64,000 bases of DNA, taken from contig NZ_CP022278.1 of NCBI RefSeq assembly GCF_002216145.1, positions 1,116,001-1,180,000 on the forward strand, given 5' to 3'. The DNA comes from Neisseria chenwenguii (GTDB taxonomy: Bacteria; Pseudomonadota; Gammaproteobacteria; Burkholderiales; Neisseriaceae). The notes beneath the pieces are model-generated. The model saw only the letters and a list, made by a program, of their open reading frames with translations. It ran no database searches and was not told the origin of the DNA. A program made the position numbers and the translations under genes. Of the stretch, positions 57,679 to 64,000 are shown piece by piece; the stretch's first letter is position 1, and every line of letters begins with the position of its first letter.

Positions 57679-58626
57679 ATGACCCTCAAAATCGTCGTCC
57701 TCGACAGAGACACCCTGCCCGGCCACAAATTCGCGTTCGACTTTCCCCACGGGCTGACCTGCTACGGCACCAGCCGCCCCGAAGAAGCGTCCGAGCGCAT
57801 CCGCGGCGCAGACATCGTCATCACTAACAAAGCCGTCGTTTCCGCCGAAGCCGTCGCCGAAAATCCGCAGCTCAAACTGATCGCCGTCGCCGCCACGGGC
57901 GTCAACAACGTCGCCGTCGAAGCCGCTAAAAAAGCCGGCGTCGCCGTCTGCAACGTGCGCTCCTACGGTAACGAATCCGTAGCCGAACACGCCTTCATGC
58001 TGATGATCGCCCTGATGCGCAACCTGCCCGCCTACCAGCGCGACGTCGCCGCCGGCGCATGGCAGAAATCGCCGTTTTTCTGCCACTACGGCGCCCCGAT
58101 GCGCGATTTAAACGGCAAAACCCTCGCCATTTTCGGACGCGGCAACATCGGCCGAACCCTCGCCGGCTACGCCCGCGCATTCCATATGAACGTCATTTTC
58201 GGCGAACACAAACATGCCGAAACCGTCCGCGACGGCTACGTTTCTTTCGACAAAGCCGTTCAGACGGCCGACGTCATCTCGCTGCACTGCCCGCTCACCG
58301 AGCAAACCGCCGACATGATCGGCGCCGCCGAATTCGCCCGCATGAAACCCGAAGCCATCCTTATCAATTGCGGCCGCGGCGGCCTCGTCAACGAACCTGC
58401 CCTCATCACCGCCCTGCAAAACGGCACCATCGGCGGCGCCGGCTTCGACGTCTTAACCCAAGAACCGCCTGTCAACGGCAACCCGCTGCTCTCGTACGGC
58501 CTGCCCAACCTCATCGTCACCCCGCATACGGCATGGGCAAGCCGCGAAGCGTTCGACAACCTTTTCAACATCCTGCTCGACAACGTCAACCGTTTCATCG
58601 CGGGCAAGCCGCAGAATTTGGTATAA
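57679..58626 (+). CDS. D-2-hydroxyacid dehydrogenase
   Basis: This 315-aa NAD(P)-dependent enzyme has the Rossmann motif GKTLAIFGRGNIGRTLAGYA, and the catalytic Arg, Glu and His in ILINCGRGGLVNE, DVLTQEPP and VTPHTAWAS. It resembles glycerate dehydrogenase (HprA-like) more than phosphoglycerate dehydrogenase because it lacks a C-terminal ACT domain. Substrate not certain: hydroxypyruvate or glyoxylate is likely. It is divergent from fkbP. Confidence 0.88.
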   Translation: MTLKIVVLDRDTLPGHKFAFDFPHGLTCYGTSRPEEASERIRGADIVITNKAVVSAEAVAENPQLKLIAVAATGVNNVAVEAAKKAGVAVCNVRSYGNESVAEHAFMLMIALMRNLPAYQRDVAAGAWQKSPFFCHYGAPMRDLNGKTLAIFGRGNIGRTLAGYARAFHMNVIFGEHKHAETVRDGYVSFDKAVQTADVISLHCPLTEQTADMIGAAEFARMKPEAILINCGRGGLVNEPALITALQNGTIGGAGFDVLTQEPPVNGNPLLSYGLPNLIVTPHTAWASREAFDNLFNILLDNVNRFIAGKPQNLV

Positions 58627-58688
58627 ACATTTTCAGACGGCCTGAAATCCGACCAAGGCCGTCTGAAAGCATTTCCCCTTGAAAACCT

Positions 58689-58697
58689 GTGGATAAA
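58689..58697. other. DnaA-box-like site
   Basis: The 9-mer tgtggataa is the perfect complement of TTATCCACA. It is a single site in the 283-bp gap between the dehydrogenase and dksA genes and could be chance. Confidence 0.25.
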
Positions 58698-58856
58698 ATT
58701 GTGAACAATCCAAACAGGCCGCCTGATTTTTCAGACGGCCTGTTTTGTTTATTTATAATTTTCAAAAAGTTATATAAAACATCACACCGTTTCCGGCATT
58801 TCTCTTGCAGTGAATATTTCGCCGCTCTAACAAAATAACGGTCAGCACCATTGCAA

Positions 58857-58892
58857 AAAGCCGTCTGAAAAATTTTTCAGACGGCTTTTTGG
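58857..58892 (-). terminator. Terminator after dksA
   Basis: aaaagccgtctgaaaaat/tttttcagacggctttt with T run on the dksA side. Confidence 0.75.
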
Positions 58893-58909
58893 TTTATGCG
58901 TTTCACGGC

Positions 58910-59326
58910 TTAATCGGCAAACTGTTTTTTCATGCGTTCGCGGCGTTCCTGCGCTTCGACCGACAGGGTGGCGGTCGGGCGGGCAAGCAGGCGTTTGAGG
59001 CCGATGGGTTCGCCGGTATCGGCGCAGAAGCCGTAGTCGCCTTCGTCGATATTACGGATGGTGGCCTGGATTTTGGCCAACAGCTTGCGCTCGCGGTCGC
59101 GGGTGCGCAGTTCGAGCGCGTATTCTTCTTCCTGCGTGGCGCGGTCGGCGGGGTCGGGGGCGGACTCATGCTCTTGCAGATGGCCGGTGGTCACTTCGGC
59201 TTTTTCAATCAGTTCGTCTTGCAGTTTGACCAGAAGCTCGCGGAAAAATTCGAGCTGGTCGCTGTTCATATAATCTTCTTCGGGGCCATTCCAATTCAGA
59301 ATGTCTTGTTCGGTCAGTTTTGCCAT
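58910..59326 (-). CDS. dksA: RNA polymerase-binding factor DksA
   Basis: This 138-aa protein works with ppGpp on RNA polymerase. It has the coiled-coil with the acidic tip (SAPDPADRATQEEEYALELR, DPADRA with two Asp) and the globular end DYGFCADTGEPIGLKRLLARP. Classical DksA has four Cys that bind zinc; here only the first remains (CADT, and SVEA instead of the second pair). It should therefore fold without zinc, as in DksA2-type proteins. Length fits. Confidence 0.92.
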   Translation of the reverse strand: MAKLTEQDILNWNGPEEDYMNSDQLEFFRELLVKLQDELIEKAEVTTGHLQEHESAPDPADRATQEEEYALELRTRDRERKLLAKIQATIRNIDEGDYGFCADTGEPIGLKRLLARPTATLSVEAQERRERMKKQFAD

Positions 59327-59603
59327 AATCTTTCTCTCAGTTGTAAGGTAGAGTGCCTTTAATTATTGGATTTTCAAGGCGGCGGAGATTGGAAACGCCG
59401 CATCATAGCATGGTTTGATTGGAGAATTTGCCGCAACCGTATGCTGATTTGCACTTTTTTGCGCTTTTCTTACATCACGGCATGGGTCTGTAAACGGCGG
59501 AAAATCAATGTTTGCGCGGGGTGTTCGGAGCGGGAAAAAACGGGGAAAACGGTGGAAAATTTTATGAGCATAAATACAACACGGCGATTGGGTGAAAATT
59601 TAG

Positions 59604-59638
59604 GAAAGGCCGTCTGAAATTCAGACGGCCTTTATTTT
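59604..59638 (-). terminator. Terminator after proC
   Basis: aaaggccgtctgaatt-type inverted uptake sequences (aaggccgtctgaaattcagacggcctt) with a T run, 20 bp past the stop. Confidence 0.7.
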
Positions 59639-59658
59639 TTCCTGAGAAAACAACTGTT

Positions 59659-60456
59659 TCAGACGGCATCTGCCTGCCGCGCCATTTCCTGTGAACGGGC
59701 GACGCAGGCTTCCACGCCGGCGGCGATGGCGTCGGCGACTTTGTGCGCTTTAAAGGTTTCGACGGCTTCGTGGGTGGTGCCGCCTTTTGAGGTGACGTTT
59801 TTTTGCAGTTGGGCGAAGTCGGCATCCGTCTGCACGGCGAGTTCGGCGGCACCTTGAAAGGTGGCGGAAACGAGCCGTTTGGCGGTTTCGGGGTCGAAAC
59901 CCTGCGCCTGCGCGGCCTCAAACAGGGCGTTCATCAGATAGAAAACATAGGCGGGGCCGCTGCCGCTGATGCCGGTCAGGGCGTGCATCTGCGCTTCGTC
60001 GGCGAGCCATACGGTCTGCCCTGCGGCGCGCATGATGCGGTCGGCCAAATCGTGGTCGGCGACGCTGGTTTTCGGTTCGGCAAACATGCCCGAAATCCCC
60101 AGCCCGATTTGCGCGGGAGTGTTGGGCATGACGCGCACGATGCGGCGGGTACCGCCAAGCATACGGCTCAGGGCGGCGACGCTCAATCCGGCGGCAACCG
60201 ACAACACCAGCGCGCCGTTGGTCTCAATAGCCGCGCAGGCGGCGGCCATGTCCTGCGGCTTGACGGCAAGCACCAAAACATCGGCGGCAGTCAGCGCAGG
60301 CAGGGTTTCGGCGGTCGCCGCACCCAATTCGCGCGCGAGCCGTTCGCGTTTTTCGGCGCTGCGGTCGGCAATGTGAAGCTGCCAACCGCCCTGCCGCGCC
60401 AGCCCGCCGGCAATCGCGGCGGTCATGTTGCCGCCGCCTAAGAAACAGATTTTCAT
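59659..60456 (-). CDS. proC: Pyrroline-5-carboxylate reductase
   Basis: This 265-aa enzyme makes proline from pyrroline-5-carboxylate with NAD(P)H. Motifs: ICFLGGGNMTAAIAGGLARQG (nucleotide binding), ILAVKP-type block (VLVLAVKPQDM), RIVRVMPNTPAQIGLGISG and the C-terminal ALTGISGSGPAYVFYLMNAL and SKGGTTHEAVETF. Length is normal. It lies near yggS, a common neighbour in bacteria. Confidence 0.95.
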   Translation of the reverse strand: MKICFLGGGNMTAAIAGGLARQGGWQLHIADRSAEKRERLARELGAATAETLPALTAADVLVLAVKPQDMAAACAAIETNGALVLSVAAGLSVAALSRMLGGTRRIVRVMPNTPAQIGLGISGMFAEPKTSVADHDLADRIMRAAGQTVWLADEAQMHALTGISGSGPAYVFYLMNALFEAAQAQGFDPETAKRLVSATFQGAAELAVQTDADFAQLQKNVTSKGGTTHEAVETFKAHKVADAIAAGVEACVARSQEMARQADAV

Positions 60457-60594
60457 GTTTTATCCTTTTTGGTGGATTGTGGGATTGCGTAGAATTTTTC
60501 GGTAGTACGCCATGTCATTTTGGAATGCCTGCTGCTGATTCTGTCTGAAAAAAACAGATGGTCGGATTGGGTAATCTGCGCGGTACAGCAGGTT

Positions 60595-60633
60595 TGTACG
60601 GTTACGCCGCCTTTGGGCGGCTAACCGTACCTA
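60595..60633. repeat. Near-perfect hairpin between proC and yggS
   Basis: gtacggttacgccgcc pairs with ggcggctaaccgtac (one unpaired C) around tttg. No T run; a small intergenic repeat is likely. Confidence 0.5.
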
Positions 60634-60706
60634 CTACCCTTGTAAAACGGCGGTTCGGCAAGTCCGTTCCACATAAGCCCGTCTGCAAACCAATTTTTCA
60701 GACGGC

Positions 60707-61393
60707 CTAACCCCGTCTGCCGAATATCGCGCTGCCGATGCGCACATGGGTTGCGCCGCAGGCGACGGCGGTTTCCATATCTGCGCTCATGCCCATGGAT
60801 AAAACGTCGGCGGCGATACCCTCGGCGTTCAGATCCGTCAGAAGCTGCCGCATTCTGCCGAACTGCGCGCGCAATTCTGTTTCTCTGCTGCCGGCTTTGG
60901 CGACGCACATCAATCCGCGCACTTTGATCTTCGGCAGTTTCGCGACTTCCCGCGCCAGCGCGACGGCTTCTTCGGGGGCAACGCCGTGTTTGGCGGCTTC
61001 ACCGGCGATGTTCACTTCGATGCACACTTGCAGCGGCGGCATTTCAGACGGCCTTTGCGCGCTGATGCGTTCGGCAGTTTTTAGACGGCCTACCGTGTGC
61101 AGCCAGTGGGCGCGTTCGGCAACGAATTTTGTTTTGTTTGATTGAACGTCGCCGATGATGTGCCAAACGATGTCGGGCAGGTCGGTGAGCGCTTCGGCTT
61201 TGGTATGCCATTCTTGGATGTAGTTTTCGCCGAAGTCGCGCTGCCCCGCCTGATAGATTTCGCGGATGTCGGCTTCGGGAAAGGTTTTGCTGACGGCAAT
61301 GAGCTTCACAGCGCCTGTTTCGCAGCCGGCGTTTTGTTCGGCGCGGGCGATTTCGTTTAATACCGTTTGATAATTCTGTTGCAATCTTGACAT
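60707..61393 (-). CDS. yggS: YggS-family PLP homeostasis protein
   Basis: This 228-aa cytoplasmic protein binds pyridoxal phosphate and balances free PLP. Motifs: KLIAVSKTFPEADIREIY (PLP Lys), FGENYIQEWHTKAE, WHIIGDVQSNKTK, CIEVNIAGEAAKHG and DVLSMGMSADMETAVACGAT with VRIGSAIFG. All match YggS/PROSC. It is divergent from pilT and probably transcribed with proC. Confidence 0.95.
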   Translation of the reverse strand: MSRLQQNYQTVLNEIARAEQNAGCETGAVKLIAVSKTFPEADIREIYQAGQRDFGENYIQEWHTKAEALTDLPDIVWHIIGDVQSNKTKFVAERAHWLHTVGRLKTAERISAQRPSEMPPLQVCIEVNIAGEAAKHGVAPEEAVALAREVAKLPKIKVRGLMCVAKAGSRETELRAQFGRMRQLLTDLNAEGIAADVLSMGMSADMETAVACGATHVRIGSAIFGRRG

Positions 61394-61431
61394 GGTTTCG
61401 ACCCTTTACGCAGCTGTTTGCCTAAATTGGT

Positions 61432-61460
61432 TTGTTAAAATACGTTTATCTATTTAAAAT
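61432..61460 (+). promoter_or_regulatory. Sigma-70-like promoter before pilT
   Basis: TTGTTA (61432-61437), a 17-base spacer and TAAAAT (61455-61460), 71 bases ahead of the pilT ATG. Confidence 0.45.
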
Positions 61461-61531
61461 AAACAACATTATTATCAACAGACCCTAGACATCAATTCTA
61501 GCCCAAAATTCTAATCCCAAGAGGCACATTA

Positions 61532-62575
61532 ATGCAGATTACCGACTTACTCGCCTTCGGCGTGAAAAACAAAGCATCCGACCTTCATCTGAGCGCAATG
61601 ATGTCGCCGATGATCCGTGTTCACGGCGACATCCGCCGCATCAACCTGCCGGAAATGTTGGCCGAAGAAGTGGGCAACATGATTACTTCCGTGATGAACG
61701 ACCATCAGCGCAAACTCTACCAGCAGGATTTGGAGGTGGACTTTTCCTTCGAGCTGCCCAACGTGGCGCGTTTCCGTGTGAACGCATTCAACACCGAGCG
61801 CGGCCCGGCAGCGGTGTTCCGTACCATTCCGAGCGTGGTGCTTTCGTTGGACGAACTCAAAGCCCCGCGCATTTTCCAAAAAATCGCCGACAATCCGCGC
61901 GGCCTCGTGCTCGTTACCGGTCCGACCGGTTCGGGTAAATCGACCACGCTGGCGGCAATGATCAACTACATCAACGAAACCCAGCCCGCGCACATCCTGA
62001 CCATCGAAGACCCGATTGAGTTTGTGCACCAAAGTAAAAAATCGCTGGTCAACCAACGCGAGCTGCACCAACACACCCACAGTTTCGCCAATGCGCTGCG
62101 CTCTGCGCTGCGTGAAGACCCGGACGTGATTCTGGTGGGCGAGATGCGCGACCCGGAAACCATCGGCCTTGCGCTGACCGCCGCCGAAACCGGCCACCTG
62201 GTGTTCGGTACGCTGCACACCACCGGCGCGGCGAAAACGGTTGACCGTATTGTGGACGTGTTCCCCGCCGGCGAAAAAGAAATGGTGCGATCCATGCTGT
62301 CGGAATCGCTGCGCGCGGTGATTTCGCAAACCCTGCTGAAAACCGCCAACGGTAACAGCCGCGTCGCCGCCCACGAAATTTTGATTTCCACCCCCGCCGT
62401 GCGCAACCTGATCCGCGAAAACAAAATCGCTCAGATCAACTCCGCGCTGCAAACCGGCCAGGCACACGGCATGCAGACGCTCGACCAGGCGCTCCAGCAG
62501 CTTTTGCGCCAAGGCAGCATCAGCGCCGAAGTGGCGCGCAGCAAAGCGCAAAACGTGGAAAGCATGATCGGTTAA
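61532..62575 (+). CDS. pilT: Type IV pilus retraction ATPase PilT
   Basis: This 347-aa hexameric ATPase powers pilus retraction, twitching and DNA uptake. Motifs: ASDLHLSAMMSPMIRVHGDI, Walker A TGPTGSGKSTTLAAM, Asp box ILTIEDPIEFVH, Walker B PDVILVGEMRDPETI and the His box GHLVFGTLHTTGAAKT; AIRNLIRE-like retraction motif is read as AVRNLIRENKIAQI. In a species full of uptake sequences it serves natural transformation. It is followed by pilU. Confidence 0.97.
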   Translation: MQITDLLAFGVKNKASDLHLSAMMSPMIRVHGDIRRINLPEMLAEEVGNMITSVMNDHQRKLYQQDLEVDFSFELPNVARFRVNAFNTERGPAAVFRTIPSVVLSLDELKAPRIFQKIADNPRGLVLVTGPTGSGKSTTLAAMINYINETQPAHILTIEDPIEFVHQSKKSLVNQRELHQHTHSFANALRSALREDPDVILVGEMRDPETIGLALTAAETGHLVFGTLHTTGAAKTVDRIVDVFPAGEKEMVRSMLSESLRAVISQTLLKTANGNSRVAAHEILISTPAVRNLIRENKIAQINSALQTGQAHGMQTLDQALQQLLRQGSISAEVARSKAQNVESMIG

Positions 62576-62631
62576 GGCCGTCTGAAAAAACCAACCCCAC
62601 CGTTTTACCCTTTTCATTACGGAAAACAAAA

Positions 62632-63861
62632 ATGAGCGACAACAATCCCTTACACGACTTACTCTCGGACATGGTGCAGACCTACGCGCAGAAAAACAAC
62701 CCGCGCATTCCGACCCCCGCCGAAATCGGCACCCACCTCCACCCCATTCTCGACCGCATGTGTTCCGAAGCCGAAACCCGCGGCGCATCGGATATTTTCA
62801 TCACCGCAGGTTTCCCGCCGGCGATGAAAATCAGCGGCGAACTTTCTCCCATACCCCACAAAGCGCTGACCGGCAAAGAAACTGCGGAAATCGTCGAATC
62901 CACCATGAATCCCGACCAGCTCGAAGCCTTCAACCGCGAATGGGAACTGAACTACTCCGTGCAATCGCGCAGCAACACCCGTTACCGTGTCAACGCCTAC
63001 CACGAGCAAGGCCGCGTCGGCATGGTGTTGCGCCGCATCAACCAGCAGATTCCCGAAATCGAAGATTTGGGGCTGCCCAGCAAACTCAAAGAACTCGCCC
63101 TCGCCCCGCGCGGCCTGCTGATTCTCGCCGGGCCGACCGGTTCGGGTAAATCGACCACCATGGCTTCGATGCTCAACTACCGCAACCACAAGCTCGCCGG
63201 CCACATCGTCACCATCGAAGACCCGATTGAGTTTATCTACCAGCCGCGCCGCAGCATCTTTACCCAGCGCGAAGTCGGCGTCGATACTTCCGACTGGAAA
63301 GTCGCCATCCAAAGCGCCATGCGCCAAGCACCCGACGTTGTCTGTATCGGCGAGGTGCGCAGCGAATCCAGCATGGAATACGCCATGCAGCTTGCGCAAA
63401 CCGGCCACTTGTGCGTCTTCACCATCCACGCCAACAACGCCACCCAGGCCATCGAGCGCATTCTCAACCTCTACCCCGAAGATCGCCGCAAACAGGTTTT
63501 GATGGACTTGGCGCTCAACCTGACCGGCATCATCGGCCAGCGTTTGGTGTTGAAGAAAAACCGCGCCCAGCGCACCGCCGCCATCGACCTGCTGATCAAC
63601 ACCCCCGCCATGCAGGATTTGATTTTCAACGGCGAACTGATGGACATCCCCAACCTGATGATCCGTTCGGGCGGCGACGGTATGCAGAGCTTCGACCAAA
63701 ACCTGTTCGACCTCTACGTCAAAGGTTACGTCGAATACGACGAAGCCATGCGCCAGGCCGATTCCGCCAACGACCTGCGCCTGCGCATCCAGCTTCATGA
63801 AGAAGGCGGCAACCCCGACCGCCTGTTTGACCGCATCAGCGATTTGAATCTGATGACTTAA
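62632..63861 (+). CDS. pilU: PilT-like ATPase PilU
   Basis: This 409-aa paralogue of PilT has Walker A AGPTGSGKSTTMASM, an Asp box IVTIEDPIEFIYQ, Walker B PDVVCIGEVRSESSM and the His box GHLCVFTIHANNATQA. It assists PilT in pilus retraction. It lies 56 bp after pilT with an uptake sequence between. Longer than PilT at both ends, as usual for PilU. Confidence 0.95.
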   Translation: MSDNNPLHDLLSDMVQTYAQKNNPRIPTPAEIGTHLHPILDRMCSEAETRGASDIFITAGFPPAMKISGELSPIPHKALTGKETAEIVESTMNPDQLEAFNREWELNYSVQSRSNTRYRVNAYHEQGRVGMVLRRINQQIPEIEDLGLPSKLKELALAPRGLLILAGPTGSGKSTTMASMLNYRNHKLAGHIVTIEDPIEFIYQPRRSIFTQREVGVDTSDWKVAIQSAMRQAPDVVCIGEVRSESSMEYAMQLAQTGHLCVFTIHANNATQAIERILNLYPEDRRKQVLMDLALNLTGIIGQRLVLKKNRAQRTAAIDLLINTPAMQDLIFNGELMDIPNLMIRSGGDGMQSFDQNLFDLYVKGYVEYDEAMRQADSANDLRLRIQLHEEGGNPDRLFDRISDLNLMT

Positions 63862-63883
63862 CGCGCTTGGCGTTTGGGAACAG

Positions 63884-63916
63884 CAAAGGCCGTCTGAAAA
63901 TTCAGACGGCCTTTTG
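63884..63916. terminator. Bidirectional terminator after pilU
   Basis: aaaggccgtctgaaaattcagacggcctttt between pilU and the convergent gene at the window end. Confidence 0.75.
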
Positions 63917-63930
63917 TTTGCCTTAAAAAC

Positions 63931-64000
63931 CTACTGCGCGCCCACCACCACAATATGCAGGTCGTCGAACTTCACGCGGCGTTGCCAGGCTTCTTTGACC
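63931..64000 (-). CDS. 3' end of an unidentified gene
   Basis: Only 22 codons are inside the window: VKEAWQRRVKFDDLHIVVVG, then AQ and a stop at 63931. The open frame runs off the window edge and a terminator lies behind it, so it is very probably real. I cannot identify the family from so short a piece. Confidence 0.45.
   Translation of the reverse strand, partial: VKEAWQRRVKFDDLHIVVVGAQ

Overview
The window is a piece of a Neisseria chromosome. The 10-base DNA uptake sequence GCCGTCTGAA (or its complement) occurs throughout, mostly in the 'AG' form aggccgtctgaa rather than the 'at' form, often as inverted pairs that make the terminators. Gene content agrees: GNA33-type MltA, PilT-PilU, FtsE-FtsX, GlmU/GlmS, MutS, HemJ. 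Frequent aggccgtctgaa and a high-looking GC content in core genes point to a commensal or animal-associated Neisseria rather than N. meningitidis or N. gonorrhoeae; I cannot name the species.

Layout. 1-6.2 kb: end of a TolC-type outer-membrane channel, adenine/adenosine deaminase, ftsEX (minus), a TlpA-like thioredoxin, ArsC and a SanA-like DUF218 protein. 6.2-13.4 kb: an AT-richer accessory block on the minus strand holding a large RTX calcium-binding protein gene broken by two single-base losses, two tandem 307-aa membrane-anchored paralogues of unknown function, a duplicated stub of the RTX start, then (plus strand) a frameshifted small gene. 13.4-19.1 kb: mnmE, a HicAB toxin-antitoxin pair, a YccS/FUSC transporter, an orphan ABC ATPase and a small exported protein. 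19.2-20.7 kb: a bacteriocin-like cassette between 318-bp direct repeats. 20.7-35.1 kb: housekeeping genes (pgk, AhpD-like, epimerase-like, mutS, marC-type, gltX, ftsY, yjdM, macro domain, metG, degV, folA).

35.4-38.3 kb holds the most interesting operon: a DoxX-like membrane protein (frameshifted), two EGKCG-repeat precursor peptides, a DUF692 multi-iron enzyme and a DUF2063 partner. This is the HvfABC/bufferin type of copper-handling RiPP pathway. One precursor has a lipobox and the other an ordinary signal peptide. A degenerate IS transposase lies next to it. 39.4-46.9 kb: HemJ, a CYTH triphosphatase, an exported protein of unknown function, an MFS carrier overlapping trehalase, murA and a YkgB-like protein. 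47.4-56.1 kb: mltA, a BolA-like protein, a HAD nucleotidase, a lipoprotein, glmU, glmS, rarD and a DUF3079 protein. 56.2-57.3 kb: a second bacteriocin/immunity cassette next to an FKBP-type isomerase gene. 57.6-64 kb: D-2-hydroxyacid dehydrogenase, dksA, proC, yggS, pilT, pilU and the end of an unidentified gene.

The two bacteriocin cassettes are related: each encodes an 85-aa double-glycine-leader peptide rich in GxxxG motifs, followed by a two-helix membrane protein. The repeats around the first cassette carry the last 11 codons of an fkbP-like gene, so that cassette probably came from a locus like the second one. Several accessory genes are broken (RTX, doxX, immunity copy 1, the gene at 12951, the AhpD-like gene, the IS). 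I worked by reading only: no alignment, structure or database search was run, and homologies come from recognised motifs.
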